A stretch of DNA of 64,000 nt from Candidatus Mediterraneibacter pullistercoris (GTDB taxonomy: Bacteria; Bacillota; Clostridia; Lachnospirales; Lachnospiraceae), in contig DXAU01000030.1 of the NCBI GenBank assembly GCA_019116885.1, forward strand, positions 141,193 through 205,192, read 5' to 3'. Under the pieces are notes generated by a model. It ran no database searches and had not been told where the DNA came from. It saw nothing but the letters and a program-made list of their open reading frames with translations. The position numbers were made by a program, and so were the translations under genes. Positions within the stretch are counted from its first letter, which is position 1. The number at the start of each line of letters is the position of its first letter. Below, piece by piece: positions 38,290 through 47,995 of this stretch.

Positions 38290-39033
38290 TCACTTGGCCG
38301 GCACAAACCGGACGGAATCAGACTCCGAAGTGTAATTCTCCAGATGCAGTGCCCCGGACGTATTCGGATAAAGTTCATTGAGTTTTGCAAGAATCGGCTC
38401 TATCTGGCGGATCTTTACATCATAGCCGCTGTCCCCGAGTATCACCTCGACAACTCCGAAATAGAGACTGACACTTCCTTCAGCACAGGACAGGCGGTCC
38501 GGTGTGAGACTGTATTCTTTGAGACTCTGCGAGACATCCGCAATATCCTTGAAAATGCTGTCATCCTCGACCGGGAGCTTTTTCCCCAGCTCTGCTTTCG
38601 ATGCGTCGAAGGAGAGTCCTTCGACACGGGGCACGCCATCTACCAGTCTCTTTGACCGGAAGATGGCAGTCCCGTTCTCGTCGAAATACAGATATGTCCC
38701 ATCAATGTCCACATATCCCGTCATCTCCTTCTCTTTCACTTCCACTCTGATCGTCCATGGATTCTTCAGAGACACCTGGAAACTCTCCACTCCGGACGGA
38801 ACTTCTCCATCCAGCAGTTCATATTTGGCCATCACATAGAGCGTATTCACCGCCAGCTTATCATTCTGCACCCATGCAGTGATCGTATTCTCGCTGTAAT
38901 AAGTGCTTCCTTCAACTTCTATCTCTCTCGTCCGGAACAGAAGCACGATAACAGCCGCTGCGATCATCAGAAAGACGAGAACCAGCAGTATGACCGGCAG
39001 TATCTTTCTCTTTCTTGTATTTTTCTTTTTCAT
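38290..39033 (-). CDS. ftsQ: Cell division protein FtsQ/DivIB
   Basis: A 247-residue bitopic membrane protein: basic N-terminus (MKKKNTRKRK), one membrane segment (about 11-34), then a POTRA domain (TREIEVEGSTYYSENTI, about 35-105) and the FtsQ beta domain. It belongs to the divisome and contacts FtsL/FtsB-type proteins outside the membrane. AAAGGAGGCATATAG precedes the ATG. It follows ftsW by 47 bp. Sequence is poorly conserved in this family, so the call rests on topology, the POTRA pattern and position. Confidence 0.88.
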   Translation of the reverse strand: MKKKNTRKRKILPVILLVLVFLMIAAAVIVLLFRTREIEVEGSTYYSENTITAWVQNDKLAVNTLYVMAKYELLDGEVPSGVESFQVSLKNPWTIRVEVKEKEMTGYVDIDGTYLYFDENGTAIFRSKRLVDGVPRVEGLSFDASKAELGKKLPVEDDSIFKDIADVSQSLKEYSLTPDRLSCAEGSVSLYFGVVEVILGDSGYDVKIRQIEPILAKLNELYPNTSGALHLENYTSESDSVRFVPAK

Positions 39034-39080
39034 CTATATGCCTCCTTTGACCTCATCCTGCAGTAATCAGAAGACAACTC

Positions 39081-40166
39081 TCATTCTATCAGACGGGAGA
39101 CGCTCAGCACAAGCCCTATTTCCAGCAGGAGAAAGACAACCGAAGTTCCCCCGTAACTGATAAACGGCAGTGTGATCCCGGTATTCGGGATTGAGTTGGT
39201 GACTACTGCGATATTGAGGATCACCTGTATCATCATGTGCGCCATTGCGCCCGCAGCAATCAGGGCGCCCAGCAGGTCCGGAGCTTTTGTCGCAATGACA
39301 AAGAACCGCCATATCAGAACAAGGAACAGGAGAATAATGATTCCCGCCCCAACAAGCCCCAGTTCTTCACAGATGATAGAAAAGATCATGTCATTTTGTG
39401 CTTCGGGAAGAAATCCCAGCTTCTGCACACTGTTCCCCAGCCCTCTTCCGAAGAGTCCGCCGCTTCCGATCGCGTACAGACCCTGGAGCGTCTGGTATCC
39501 CTTCTCGTAATTCTCGGGATTGCGCCAGATCGCAAGGCGCTCCAGACGGTAGCTCTCCATAGCCAGAAATACAGTCATAAACGCAATACCTGCGCTTCCC
39601 ATCCAGATAAACTGCGAGTATCGCGGACTGGCCACAAAAACAAGCACGACCGCAATGCCCAGAATAATGAGCGCAGTGCTCAGATTACTTGCTCCCACCA
39701 GAGCCGCCACTGGAAGAACCGGGAGCATCATCAGCACAAGGGTTCTGAATTTCCCCATCTTTCTCACATTTTTGCTCACAAGACAAGCCAGGAACAAGAT
39801 GACTGCCACTTTGGCAAATTCTGACGGCTGAAAAGAAACAGGGCCCAAAGACAGCCATCTTTTGGACCCGTTGTATTCATCACCAAAGAGCATGACCGCC
39901 ACAGAAAGGGCGATCGCTGCCACATAGCCCGGCACGGCAAGGACAGCCCACTTATGGTAATCGATTCTCGATACGATCACCATTCCAAGCAGCCCGATAA
40001 ATGTCGCAAATCCCTGCTTTTTCAGATAATAGAAAGAGTCGTGGAACTTCACGCGGCCGTTGTAAGAGCTGGTACTCATCAGCACCACAAGGCCGATCAC
40101 TACAAGGATCAGCACCACCGCGATCAGCGTCTCATCGTACCGTCTCTTCTTTTCGGAACGCTCCAA
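39081..40166 (-). CDS. ftsW: SEDS peptidoglycan polymerase, FtsW/SpoVE type
   Basis: A 361-residue SEDS protein with about ten membrane segments: GSKRWLSLGPVSFQPSEFAKVAVILFLA, YQTLQGLYAIGSGGLFGRGLGNS, EAQNDMIFSIICEELGLVG and TGITLPFISYGGTSVVF. These are hallmark loops of FtsW/SpoVE/RodA. It polymerises lipid II into glycan strands with a partner class B PBP, two of which lie upstream in this cluster. The start codon is TTG at 40166 with AAGGAG upstream. Whether it serves vegetative division or spore cortex (SpoVE) cannot be told; the other SEDS gene is at 49982-51376. Confidence 0.93.
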   Translation of the reverse strand: MERSEKKRRYDETLIAVVLILVVIGLVVLMSTSSYNGRVKFHDSFYYLKKQGFATFIGLLGMVIVSRIDYHKWAVLAVPGYVAAIALSVAVMLFGDEYNGSKRWLSLGPVSFQPSEFAKVAVILFLACLVSKNVRKMGKFRTLVLMMLPVLPVAALVGASNLSTALIILGIAVVLVFVASPRYSQFIWMGSAGIAFMTVFLAMESYRLERLAIWRNPENYEKGYQTLQGLYAIGSGGLFGRGLGNSVQKLGFLPEAQNDMIFSIICEELGLVGAGIIILLFLVLIWRFFVIATKAPDLLGALIAAGAMAHMMIQVILNIAVVTNSIPNTGITLPFISYGGTSVVFLLLEIGLVLSVSRLIE

Positions 40167-40180
40167 TAAATCTCCACTCC

Positions 40181-41527
40181 TTACAGGTGTTCTACAAGTT
40201 CTTTAAATTTATCTCCGCGTTCTTCATAATTTCTGAACATCCCCCAGCTCGCGCATGCAGGCGAAAGCAGCACCGCGTCGCCGGGCTGTGCGTACTCCAC
40301 GCTTTTTTCAAAGGCTTCTTCAAAAGTATCCGCCATGACGACGTCCTCAAACCCCGCTTTTTCTGCCGCCTGTGCGATCTTCTCCCGGGTAGCTCCAAGG
40401 AGCACAAGTTTCCTGACTTTCCCGTCAAACGCCTGTATCCATTCGTCATAGGAGGAATCTTTGTCATATCCGCCGCCGATCAGCACGGTCGGGCGGTTCA
40501 TCGCACGGATTCCGCGAATTGCCGCGTCCGGGTTTGTTCCCTTGGAGTCATTGTAATATGCGACTCCATTCTTCTCCGCCACAAATTCTATCCTGTGCTC
40601 TACGCCTTTGAACTCTTTCAGCGTCTCTCTTATCGCTTCCACAGGAACTCCGTACACATATGCCATAGCGGCCGCCGCCATCACATTCTCGTAATTATGA
40701 GTTCCCAGCACCTGCAGTTCTCCGGTCCTGCAAACCGGAATACGCTTATCAATATCACAAACTATCATATCCCCGTCAAGGTATACGCCTCTGTTAAGTT
40801 TACGCCGGCTGCTGAAATATAGAACCCGGGTATTCACTCTTTCTCCAAATTCTCTGAGCACATCGTCTTCATAATTAAGAATACAGCAGTCTGACGGCGT
40901 CTGGTTTCCGGCGATCCGCTCTTTGGCTGCAATGTAGGCTTCCATCGTGTGATGCCTGTTGAGATGATCCGGCGTAATATTCAGGATCGCGCTCACAGCC
41001 GGCCGGAAACTATGTATCGTCTCAAGCTGGAAACTGCTGATCTCGGCCACGATAACAGAGTCTTCTCCTGTTTCTTCCGCAATGCTCGTATAGGGTCTTC
41101 CGATATTTCCCACCACAAACACGCTCTCTCTATATTTCTTCATGATCTCTCCCAGGAGCGTGGTCGTTGTCGTCTTTCCGTTTGTCCCGGTGATTGCCAG
41201 GACATCGCCTTTTGTATACCGGTATGCAAGTTCCACTTCTCCCCATATGGGAATCCCGAATTTCCTCATCCGGTCAACAACCGGAAGATCAGTGGGGACA
41301 CCCGGACTTATGACTGTCAGGTCCAGCTCCTCTGTAAGACTGTCCGGAAACGTTCCAAGCACGATCCTCACATCTGCCGGCACTTTTTTCCTGATATCTT
41401 CTTCCCTGAGCTTCCCGTTTCCGTCATAGAGAATGACTTCCGCGCCCTGTCTCACGAGCAGGCACGCTGCCGCCTCCCCGCTTATGCCGGAACCGAATAC
41501 AAGTACTTTTTTCCCTAGAATATCCAT
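40181..41527 (-). CDS. murD: UDP-MurNAc-L-alanine:D-glutamate ligase
   Basis: A 448-residue Mur ligase. N-terminal VLVFGSGISGEAAACLL binds the UDP part, the ATP loop is AITGTNGKTTTTTLLGEI (about residues 110-127), and the central region has LNITPDHLNRH and YNDSKGTNPDAAI. It adds D-glutamate to the peptidoglycan precursor in the cytoplasm. The stop is 14 bp before ftsW and the start 28 bp after mraY, as expected of an operon. Confidence 0.97.
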   Translation of the reverse strand: MDILGKKVLVFGSGISGEAAACLLVRQGAEVILYDGNGKLREEDIRKKVPADVRIVLGTFPDSLTEELDLTVISPGVPTDLPVVDRMRKFGIPIWGEVELAYRYTKGDVLAITGTNGKTTTTTLLGEIMKKYRESVFVVGNIGRPYTSIAEETGEDSVIVAEISSFQLETIHSFRPAVSAILNITPDHLNRHHTMEAYIAAKERIAGNQTPSDCCILNYEDDVLREFGERVNTRVLYFSSRRKLNRGVYLDGDMIVCDIDKRIPVCRTGELQVLGTHNYENVMAAAAMAYVYGVPVEAIRETLKEFKGVEHRIEFVAEKNGVAYYNDSKGTNPDAAIRGIRAMNRPTVLIGGGYDKDSSYDEWIQAFDGKVRKLVLLGATREKIAQAAEKAGFEDVVMADTFEEAFEKSVEYAQPGDAVLLSPACASWGMFRNYEERGDKFKELVEHL

Positions 41528-41555
41528 TCGTCAATACCCCCGTTCATCCATTGTG

Positions 41556-42512
41556 TCATACGCCCATCAGCGCGATCAGACACAGCAGCGCCGTAATGAT
41601 GGAAAAGACCGCCACTACTCTTGTCTCGGACCATCCGCACAGTTCAAAATGATGGTGGATCGGCGCCATCTTAAAGATCCGTCTGCCGCCCGTCTTCTTA
41701 AAATAAGTAACCTGGATGATGACGGACGCCACCTCTGCTAGATAAATGAATCCCACGATGATAATAAACAGCGGCATCTGCAGCATATACGCCGTGCCTG
41801 CCACGAATCCGCCAAGCGCAAGCGATCCGGTATCTCCCATGAACACACTGGCAGGGTATACATTAAAGAGGAGAAATCCGAGCAGCGCTCCGACCACGGC
41901 ACATGTAACCGGTTCAATGCCGCTAGCTGTCCCGACAGCAACCACTGTAAAGAATGTGGCTACCAGAACCGTCACGCTGGAAGCCAGGCCGTCAAGTCCG
42001 TCTGTAAAATTTGTCCCGTTGACCGTCCCGATCACAGCAAAGAAAAGAATCGGTATTGCAAGCCATCCGATATCCCAGTAATAGCCGTCCGAGAAAGGCA
42101 CAAGCATCGTGAGCGGTATATTCGCCACGCGCACGAGATAAAAGGCAAATATTGCAGTGACTACAATCTGAAGAGCCATCTTCTGCATGGGCATCAGTCC
42201 GTCCGAGCGTTTCAGCACGACTTTCAGATAATCATCGAGGAATCCGATCAGGCCAAACGCTACTGTAAGGAAAAGAACAGGAATAATCTTCGGATAATCC
42301 CTGACATAAAGCAGCGACGTTACAATCACTGAGATAAGAATGATGATCCCGCCCATAGTAGGGGTCCCTGCTTTTTTCAGATGCGACTGAACGCCATCTG
42401 TGCGCTCCGTCTGCTTCATTTTCAGTTTTCTTAAAAAAGGAATGACGACCGGTCCCAGCACAAGGCTTATCGCAAATGATATAAGAACCGGGATCACTAC
42501 ATGACTGCTCAT
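41556..42512 (-). CDS. mraY: Phospho-MurNAc-pentapeptide transferase
   Basis: A 318-residue membrane enzyme that loads phospho-MurNAc-pentapeptide onto undecaprenyl phosphate to make lipid I. About ten membrane segments; signature GTPTMGGIIILISV, the catalytic GFLDDYLKVVLKRSDGL (about 85-100), NFTDGLDGLASSV and the C-terminal histidine motif MAPIHHHFELCGWSETRVV. The length is normal. AGAGGTGGATTT precedes the ATG. Confidence 0.98.
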   Translation of the reverse strand: MSSHVVIPVLISFAISLVLGPVVIPFLRKLKMKQTERTDGVQSHLKKAGTPTMGGIIILISVIVTSLLYVRDYPKIIPVLFLTVAFGLIGFLDDYLKVVLKRSDGLMPMQKMALQIVVTAIFAFYLVRVANIPLTMLVPFSDGYYWDIGWLAIPILFFAVIGTVNGTNFTDGLDGLASSVTVLVATFFTVVAVGTASGIEPVTCAVVGALLGFLLFNVYPASVFMGDTGSLALGGFVAGTAYMLQMPLFIIIVGFIYLAEVASVIIQVTYFKKTGGRRIFKMAPIHHHFELCGWSETRVVAVFSIITALLCLIALMGV

Positions 42513-42589
42513 AAATCCACCTCTTTATTTCTTTCGTTTCTCACAGGGGAAGCCCCCTTTTGAACATCTTATTTAGTATAAACCATCAC

Positions 42590-44314
42590 TTAGTTTTTTT
42601 CAATCCCGAGATAGGGAAGAACGTTATCGTAAATATTCCGGAGTACCGGAGCCGCGATTGTTCCGCCATAATATATGCCTTTCGGATCATGTATGATGAC
42701 AATTCCCAGGATCTGCGGATCATCTGCCGGAGCGAAACCGATAAAAGAAGAGATATATTTGTTGGCGCTTCTTGGCAGCGTCTGCGAGGTGGCTGTCTTT
42801 CCGCCGATGGAATACCCCTCAATATACCCGTTCTTCCCTGATCCTTCGGAGACAACGCTCTCGAGAAGCATCTGCATCGTCTCTGAGGTTTCTTCTGATA
42901 CTATCCCATCCTGAGTTTCATACTCGAACTCTTCTATAAGTTCTCCGTCATCCCCGACGGTTCCTACCGCAATGTGAGGAGTCACTCTCGTACCACCGTT
43001 TATAATAGAACTTACTGTAACTGCCATCTGGATAGGGGTGACCTGGAACGACTGGCCGAATGTCATAGTGGCGAGCTCTACCGTTCCGATGTCTTCTTTT
43101 CTGTGCATGATCGTCCCCGCCTCCCCCGGAAGATCTACTCCTGTAAGCTCAAGCAGTCCGAAATCCCTGAAATAGTCATAGAAACGGTCTGCGCCGAGCC
43201 TGAGTCCGATGTCCATAAAGACCGGGTTGCAGGAGTTCTGTATCCCCTGGACAAATGTCTCCTGCCCATGTCCGCCCACTTTGTGGCACCGTATCTTCCG
43301 ATCCTCAACAATCCGGTATCCGGGACAGACAAAGGTATCGTCAAGATCCACTACCCCTTCTTCTAGGCAGGCTGAAGCCGTTATAATCTTAAATGTAGAG
43401 CCCGGTTCATAAGTATCGTTGATACAGCGATTACGCCACATCTGGTTAAGCTGTTCCTGCAGTTCCTCATCCGAAAGCGACTCTTCATCCACACCTGTAT
43501 TCAGTTCATATGGTTCGTTCAAGTTGAATTCCGGAACATTGACCATGGCGTAGATTTCTCCGTTCTGAGGATTCATGAGGAGAATGGACACCGCTTCTGC
43601 CTGTTTTTCTTCCAAAACATTAAGCGCTTCCTGCTGACAATAAGCCTGTATGTTATAATCCAGGCTTACTTTCAGTGTCTCGCCAGCCACTGGTTCGATT
43701 CTGTCCTCGGCCACCCCTTCCAGTTCAACTCCTCTCGCATCTGTCACCGTTAGTATCGTTCCGTTTGTGCCTTTCAGATAATCCTCGTATTTCACCTCGA
43801 GCCCTATGATTCCCTGATTGTCTCCTCCGGTAAATCCCAGCACTCTGGACGCCAGCTCATCATACGGATAATATCTTCTGTAGTCTTCGTCCACTTTGAC
43901 TCCTGCTAGATCGTACTCCCGGATTCTGTCTCCAGTCTCCTTGTCCACATTCGTTTTGATCTTCTCCATGGAAGACACTTTCTCTACTTTCTCCCGCACC
44001 TCGCTCTCGTCGAGCCCAAGTTCACTGGCTAGCACTTCTGTCACCAGGTCAGGATTCTCTATCTGGCTGTGTATCACAGAGATAGTACATACTGTCCGGT
44101 TCGTGGCCAGGACAACCCCGTTGCGGTCCACAATCTCCCCCCTTGCAGCTTTTATCTCCCTCTCCCTCTCGTGGAGATCCTGGGCCAGCTCCTGATAATA
44201 CTCAGCGTCAAATATCATGAGATATACCAGTCTCCCGATCAATGCAAAGAGAACGGCCGCCGCGCACAGGAAGACGACAAGGATCTTTTTTCTGTTATAT
44301 GTCTTGTTCTTCAT
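42590..44314 (-). CDS. Class B PBP (FtsI/SpoVD-like), second of a tandem pair
   Basis: A 574-residue monofunctional transpeptidase. One membrane segment (about 10-31), a dimerisation domain with RGEIVDRNGVVLATNR, and the transpeptidase domain: YEPGSTFKIITA (SxxK), QNSCNPVFMD (SxN) and GGKTATSQTL, where the third motif is KTA instead of the usual KTG. There is no PASTA domain. The ATG at 44314 starts MKNKTYNRKK; the track's 48 extra codons overlap the upstream PBP and cover a hairpin, so they are rejected. The ribosome binding site lies inside that hairpin. It pairs with a SEDS protein in septal or spore wall synthesis; which one is open. Confidence 0.9.
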   Translation of the reverse strand: MKNKTYNRKKILVVFLCAAAVLFALIGRLVYLMIFDAEYYQELAQDLHEREREIKAARGEIVDRNGVVLATNRTVCTISVIHSQIENPDLVTEVLASELGLDESEVREKVEKVSSMEKIKTNVDKETGDRIREYDLAGVKVDEDYRRYYPYDELASRVLGFTGGDNQGIIGLEVKYEDYLKGTNGTILTVTDARGVELEGVAEDRIEPVAGETLKVSLDYNIQAYCQQEALNVLEEKQAEAVSILLMNPQNGEIYAMVNVPEFNLNEPYELNTGVDEESLSDEELQEQLNQMWRNRCINDTYEPGSTFKIITASACLEEGVVDLDDTFVCPGYRIVEDRKIRCHKVGGHGQETFVQGIQNSCNPVFMDIGLRLGADRFYDYFRDFGLLELTGVDLPGEAGTIMHRKEDIGTVELATMTFGQSFQVTPIQMAVTVSSIINGGTRVTPHIAVGTVGDDGELIEEFEYETQDGIVSEETSETMQMLLESVVSEGSGKNGYIEGYSIGGKTATSQTLPRSANKYISSFIGFAPADDPQILGIVIIHDPKGIYYGGTIAAPVLRNIYDNVLPYLGIEKN

Positions 44315-44367
44315 AAAAAATACCCTGCAAAAGATGTTGTTACAGCTTATTACATCTTCTGCAGGGT
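44315..44367 (-). terminator. Terminator-like hairpin covering the RBS of the second PBP
   Basis: On the minus strand ACCCTGCAGAAGATGT pairs with ACATCTTTTGCAGGGT (16 bp with one G-U), directly followed by ATTTTTT and then the ATG. The only plausible ribosome binding sequence (GCAGGG) is in the downstream arm. The element could end the upstream PBP transcript and hide the start of the next gene. Confidence 0.8.
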
Positions 44368-44402
44368 TATTCATTTTTTCCGCTGTCTCTGCCGTCTGCA
44401 TT

Positions 44403-46409
44403 TTACTCCGGACTGTTTCCCGAAGCCCAGTCGTCAAGATCCGGGTCATAACTCTCATCTATGTAAGAACCGTCGGGATTATCATATGTTTCCTCATAAT
44501 TCTCATCATAATCTGTATAATCCGTATTCTCCACGCCATTCCCTTCTGTCTGATTCTCATCGCCGCTTTCCGCAATCGTCGTGACGCCCAGATACGGAAA
44601 CGCTTCTTCCATAATCGACTTGCTCAGTTCCAGTACGAGCGAACTGTCATCCTGGGCATATGTGTTCGGTTCATCTACTACGACATAGATGGCCACTTCC
44701 GGATTATCCATGGGGGCGAATCCAATATAGGATAGCAGATATTTACCATTTCCGCGGGGAAGTTTCTCGGCTGTTCCCGTCTTGCCCGCAATCTCATACC
44801 CGTCTACCTGCGCTCTCTGTCCGGTTCCATAGTCCATCACGGCTTTCATGTACTGCTTCACCATGCTGGAAGTCTCAGCGGAAACGGTCTTTCTAAGAAG
44901 CACCGGGTCTTTTGTCTCTATTACATTGCCCTCTTCATCCTGTATCTGTTTCACGATATGCGGCTCATAATAGTAGCCGCCGTTGATCAGAGAACAAAAC
45001 GCTGAGATCATCTGGGTCATGGTCACATTGAAGTTCTGGCCGAATGAATTCGTCGCAAGGTCTACATCTGACATATTTTTTGCTGTATAGAGAAGTCCCT
45101 CTGTCTCCGCCTCACCCGGAAGATCTATCCCGGTATACTCTCCAAACCCGAAGATATGCTGATATCTGGAAAAGTCTTCAGCACCTATGGCAAGCCCCAT
45201 ATCCATCAGCGCCACATTGCACGAATTGGCAAGTGAATCTTGTATCGATTCTGTTCCATGTCCCTCTTTATGAGCGCAGCTTATATCTGTGTCCAGGACA
45301 GTCTTTGAGCCATCACAGTAATAATTCTCATTTCCCAAAATCGCTCCCGACTCCAGCCCTGCCGCTATCGTGAACGGCTTTGCCGTCGATCCCGGCTCAT
45401 AGGCGTCGCTGACACAGAAGTTCCGCCAGAGATTATTCATAGCCTCGACCTGCTCATCCTCTGTCATTTCTGCCCATTGCTCATCAGAATACAGACCGGA
45501 TAAGTCACGGGGACTGTTCAGATCAAAGTTGGGGTATGATGCTTCGGCGAGAATCTCTCCCGTATTCGGGTTCATAATGATCACCGCCGTATTTTTGCTG
45601 CCCGGATTCCCCTCTGATGCATGTTCCTGGTTAAACTCCAGAATACATTTTTCCACGATATTCTGTAGAGTCACATCGATAGTTGAAACGACCGTATCTC
45701 CGTTCTGGGCAGGCTTTACCGTCCGCTCCACAGCAGACTCGGTATCAAAATATCCGTACTCTCTTCCGTCAGTCCCGTTCAGGATATCATTGTAGGCGCT
45801 TTCTATCCCGATCGCTCCCTGGTTTCCATCATAAATAAACCCGATAACGTCGCTCGCCATACTTCCGTACGGATAGGTTCTCGTGTAGTCATCCTCAAGC
45901 CATATGCCCCGCACATTCGGATAGTTCTCATCGTCACTGTCTATGTCATTGAATTTCTGAGCCGTTGCATAGTCAATCCCTTCAGCCAGGATCTCATACT
46001 GGCTGTCCGGCTTCGTCTCTATCAGTTCATCTACTACACTCTCCTTGATTCCGAAACATTCTGAGAGTACTGCTTTCGTAGGCTCGATATATTCCTCTTT
46101 ATCGGTCATTACCGCCACGTCGAGTATCACATTGTAGACACGCTCGCTGGTCGCCATCTTCGTGCCGTTTCTGTCAACAATATCGCCTCTTTTGTATGCG
46201 ATCACACGGCTGTCATAGTTCTGCTGATCCAGTACGACTTTCGTGTAGCTGCTGCCTCTTGTGACATTGATCCAGGTGATTCTTCCTATAAGAACAACAA
46301 AAGCCAGTATCACTGCCATGAATAGCATTACCAGCTTCCGTTGCATCCTCGTCGGAAATTTTTTAGTTAAAAATTCAAATCTGTTCTTTTTTCTGCTTCT
46401 TCCAGCCAT
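44403..46409 (-). CDS. Class B PBP (FtsI/PBP2-like), first of a tandem pair
   Basis: A 668-residue monofunctional transpeptidase. Basic N-terminus, one membrane segment (about 24-47), a dimerisation domain with KRGDIVDRNGTKMATS, then YEPGSTAKPFTIAA (SxxK), ANSCNVALMD (SxN) and AGKTGTAEKLPRG (KTG). The last 70 residues form an acidic Asp/Glu/Tyr/Asn-rich tail (ending DLDDWASGNSPE) and no PASTA domain is present. Position right after the ftsL-like gene favours it as the main divisome transpeptidase (FtsI). AGGG lies before the ATG. It and the next PBP resemble each other, probably from duplication. Confidence 0.92.
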   Translation of the reverse strand: MAGRSRKKNRFEFLTKKFPTRMQRKLVMLFMAVILAFVVLIGRITWINVTRGSSYTKVVLDQQNYDSRVIAYKRGDIVDRNGTKMATSERVYNVILDVAVMTDKEEYIEPTKAVLSECFGIKESVVDELIETKPDSQYEILAEGIDYATAQKFNDIDSDDENYPNVRGIWLEDDYTRTYPYGSMASDVIGFIYDGNQGAIGIESAYNDILNGTDGREYGYFDTESAVERTVKPAQNGDTVVSTIDVTLQNIVEKCILEFNQEHASEGNPGSKNTAVIIMNPNTGEILAEASYPNFDLNSPRDLSGLYSDEQWAEMTEDEQVEAMNNLWRNFCVSDAYEPGSTAKPFTIAAGLESGAILGNENYYCDGSKTVLDTDISCAHKEGHGTESIQDSLANSCNVALMDMGLAIGAEDFSRYQHIFGFGEYTGIDLPGEAETEGLLYTAKNMSDVDLATNSFGQNFNVTMTQMISAFCSLINGGYYYEPHIVKQIQDEEGNVIETKDPVLLRKTVSAETSSMVKQYMKAVMDYGTGQRAQVDGYEIAGKTGTAEKLPRGNGKYLLSYIGFAPMDNPEVAIYVVVDEPNTYAQDDSSLVLELSKSIMEEAFPYLGVTTIAESGDENQTEGNGVENTDYTDYDENYEETYDNPDGSYIDESYDPDLDDWASGNSPE

Positions 46410-46421
46410 ATTTCTATATCC

Positions 46422-46967
46422 CTATTCAGACACGCCGCTTGATTTCGCAAGCACTCCATTTTCCGGTATGTCACTGTACTGCTTTACGTAGTCGCCGGCA
46501 GGGCTGTCATACTCCACTACCGTCCCTTCTTCTACAGGTACCATTCCCATTTCATTTATGGCTTTCTCACGTATTGTTACGAGATTGACCGAATCAACTG
46601 CCGCATTATACCTCGTATCGTTCGCCTCTGTCAGAGCGGCCAGTTCTTCCTGAAGTGCAGTCACATTCTCTGACCTGCTCACCACATCAGACTGAAGATT
46701 CAGATACATCACACAGATCAGCACAGCGCAGATTGCCGCTGCGGTAAGAAACACAGCATACGCCGGACTTATTTTCATCGCGCGCTTCCGGTTTCTCTGC
46801 ACCTGACGGCTGGCTTTCTTCGGCTGTCTCTGGCGCGTCCTTGGTTCTCTTAAAGGAGCCGGTTCTGCCTGACGCACTGTATTCCCATATACATAGAACT
46901 GTCCCTGGCCGTTTCCCCTTTGACCGGATCTCATGTTGTCATATGTACGATAATACCTTGCTGCCAT
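46422..46967 (-). CDS. FtsL-like divisome protein
   Basis: A 181-residue bitopic protein. A long basic, Arg/Gln-rich cytoplasmic part (about 1-65) leads to one membrane segment (AYAVFLTAAAICAVLICVMYL, in parts), a coiled-coil-prone stretch (SENVTALQEELAALTEAND) and a C-terminal part with REKAINEMGMV, typical of FtsL. It lies between rsmH and the first PBP, the standard FtsL position, 12 bp before the PBP. Its sequence alone is weak evidence; position and topology carry the call. Confidence 0.85.
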   Translation of the reverse strand: MAARYYRTYDNMRSGQRGNGQGQFYVYGNTVRQAEPAPLREPRTRQRQPKKASRQVQRNRKRAMKISPAYAVFLTAAAICAVLICVMYLNLQSDVVSRSENVTALQEELAALTEANDTRYNAAVDSVNLVTIREKAINEMGMVPVEEGTVVEYDSPAGDYVKQYSDIPENGVLAKSSGVSE

Positions 46968-47047
46968 CCAGATGCCCCTTTCTTTTTTCGCTCCGGCAGG
47001 TTCTCCCCTCCTGTCCGGAACCTATATCTCCACTACTCCCTTTTGCT

Positions 47048-47983
47048 TCATATCCGTTCAAATATTCTGAGTTTCGCACTTTTTGAACGGCTGTTGGACT
47101 CCATCTCCTCCTCTGACGGAAGGATTGGTTTCCTTGTGATCACTTTCCCTTTTGACGTCCTCCCACAAACGCATACGGGAAAATTAGCGGGACAGATGCA
47201 CGGATCTTCATTTTTTCGGAATGTACTCTTTACGATCCGATCCTCAAGTGAATGAAAGGTGATGATACAGATCCGTCCCCCCGGACGGAGCATATCGATC
47301 ATATCATCCAGCGAACACTTCAACACTTCCAGTTCGCTGTTCAATTCAATCCTTATGGCCTGGAACGTCCGTTTCGACGGATGTCCTGACGTTTTCTGGA
47401 TCTTCATCGGTATTGAGCGTCTTATGATCTCATTTAGTTGTCCCGTTGTCTCGACCGGCGCCTTCTGCCGCGCTTCCACGATATGTTTCGCGATATTTTT
47501 CGCAAAACGTTCTTCCCCATAATCGCGTATCACACGGTACAGATCTGCCTCGCTGTAGTCATTGACAATGTCTCTTGCCGTCATCTCCTGTCTCTGGTCC
47601 ATCCTCATATCAAGAGGCGCGTCCACCCGATAGGAAAATCCCCGGTCCGCTGTGTCGAGCTGATAAGACGACACGCCCAGATCGACTACGATACCGTCCA
47701 CACTGTCAATTCCTCTCTTTTGGAGCTGCGGCTTCATATCACGATAGTTGCTCCGTATTATCGTGACCTTCTCCCCGAAGCCTTCCAGACGCTTTTTTGC
47801 CGCTTCTATCGCGTCAGCGTCCTGGTCTATTCCTATAAATCTCCCCTTGCCGCCCAGCCGGCTGCAAACTTCAAATGCATGTCCGCCACCTCCTAAAGTA
47901 GCGTCCACATAAATGCCGTCTGGTCTGACATTGAGCCCGTCCACTGTCTCATACAGCAGAACAGATGTGTGTTTGAATGCCAT
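47048..47983 (-). CDS. rsmH: 16S rRNA m4C1402 methyltransferase RsmH
   Basis: A 311-residue RsmH (MraW). [13 protein letters not shown] at the N-terminus, the SAM motif [17 protein letters not shown] (about residues 27-43), [21 protein letters not shown], the helical insert (about 110-215) and [16 protein letters not shown]. It methylates N4 of C1402 in 16S rRNA. GGGAGGATACC precedes the ATG, 12 bp after mraZ. Confidence 0.98.
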   Translation of the reverse strand: MAFKHTSVLLYETVDGLNVRPDGIYVDATLGGGGHAFEVCSRLGGKGRFIGIDQDADAIEAAKKRLEGFGEKVTIIRSNYRDMKPQLQKRGIDSVDGIVVDLGVSSYQLDTADRGFSYRVDAPLDMRMDQRQEMTARDIVNDYSEADLYRVIRDYGEERFAKNIAKHIVEARQKAPVETTGQLNEIIRRSIPMKIQKTSGHPSKRTFQAIRIELNSELEVLKCSLDDMIDMLRPGGRICIITFHSLEDRIVKSTFRKNEDPCICPANFPVCVCGRTSKGKVITRKPILPSEEEMESNSRSKSAKLRIFERI

Positions 47984-47995
47984 GGTATCCTCCCG

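Noticed and set aside
40001-40822. 273-codon plus-strand ORF
   Set aside because: Antisense to ftsW and murD, both clearly real.
44315-44458. N-terminal extension of the second PBP in the ORF track
   Set aside because: It overlaps the upstream PBP and reads through a hairpin; MKNKTYNRKK just before the membrane segment is a far better start.
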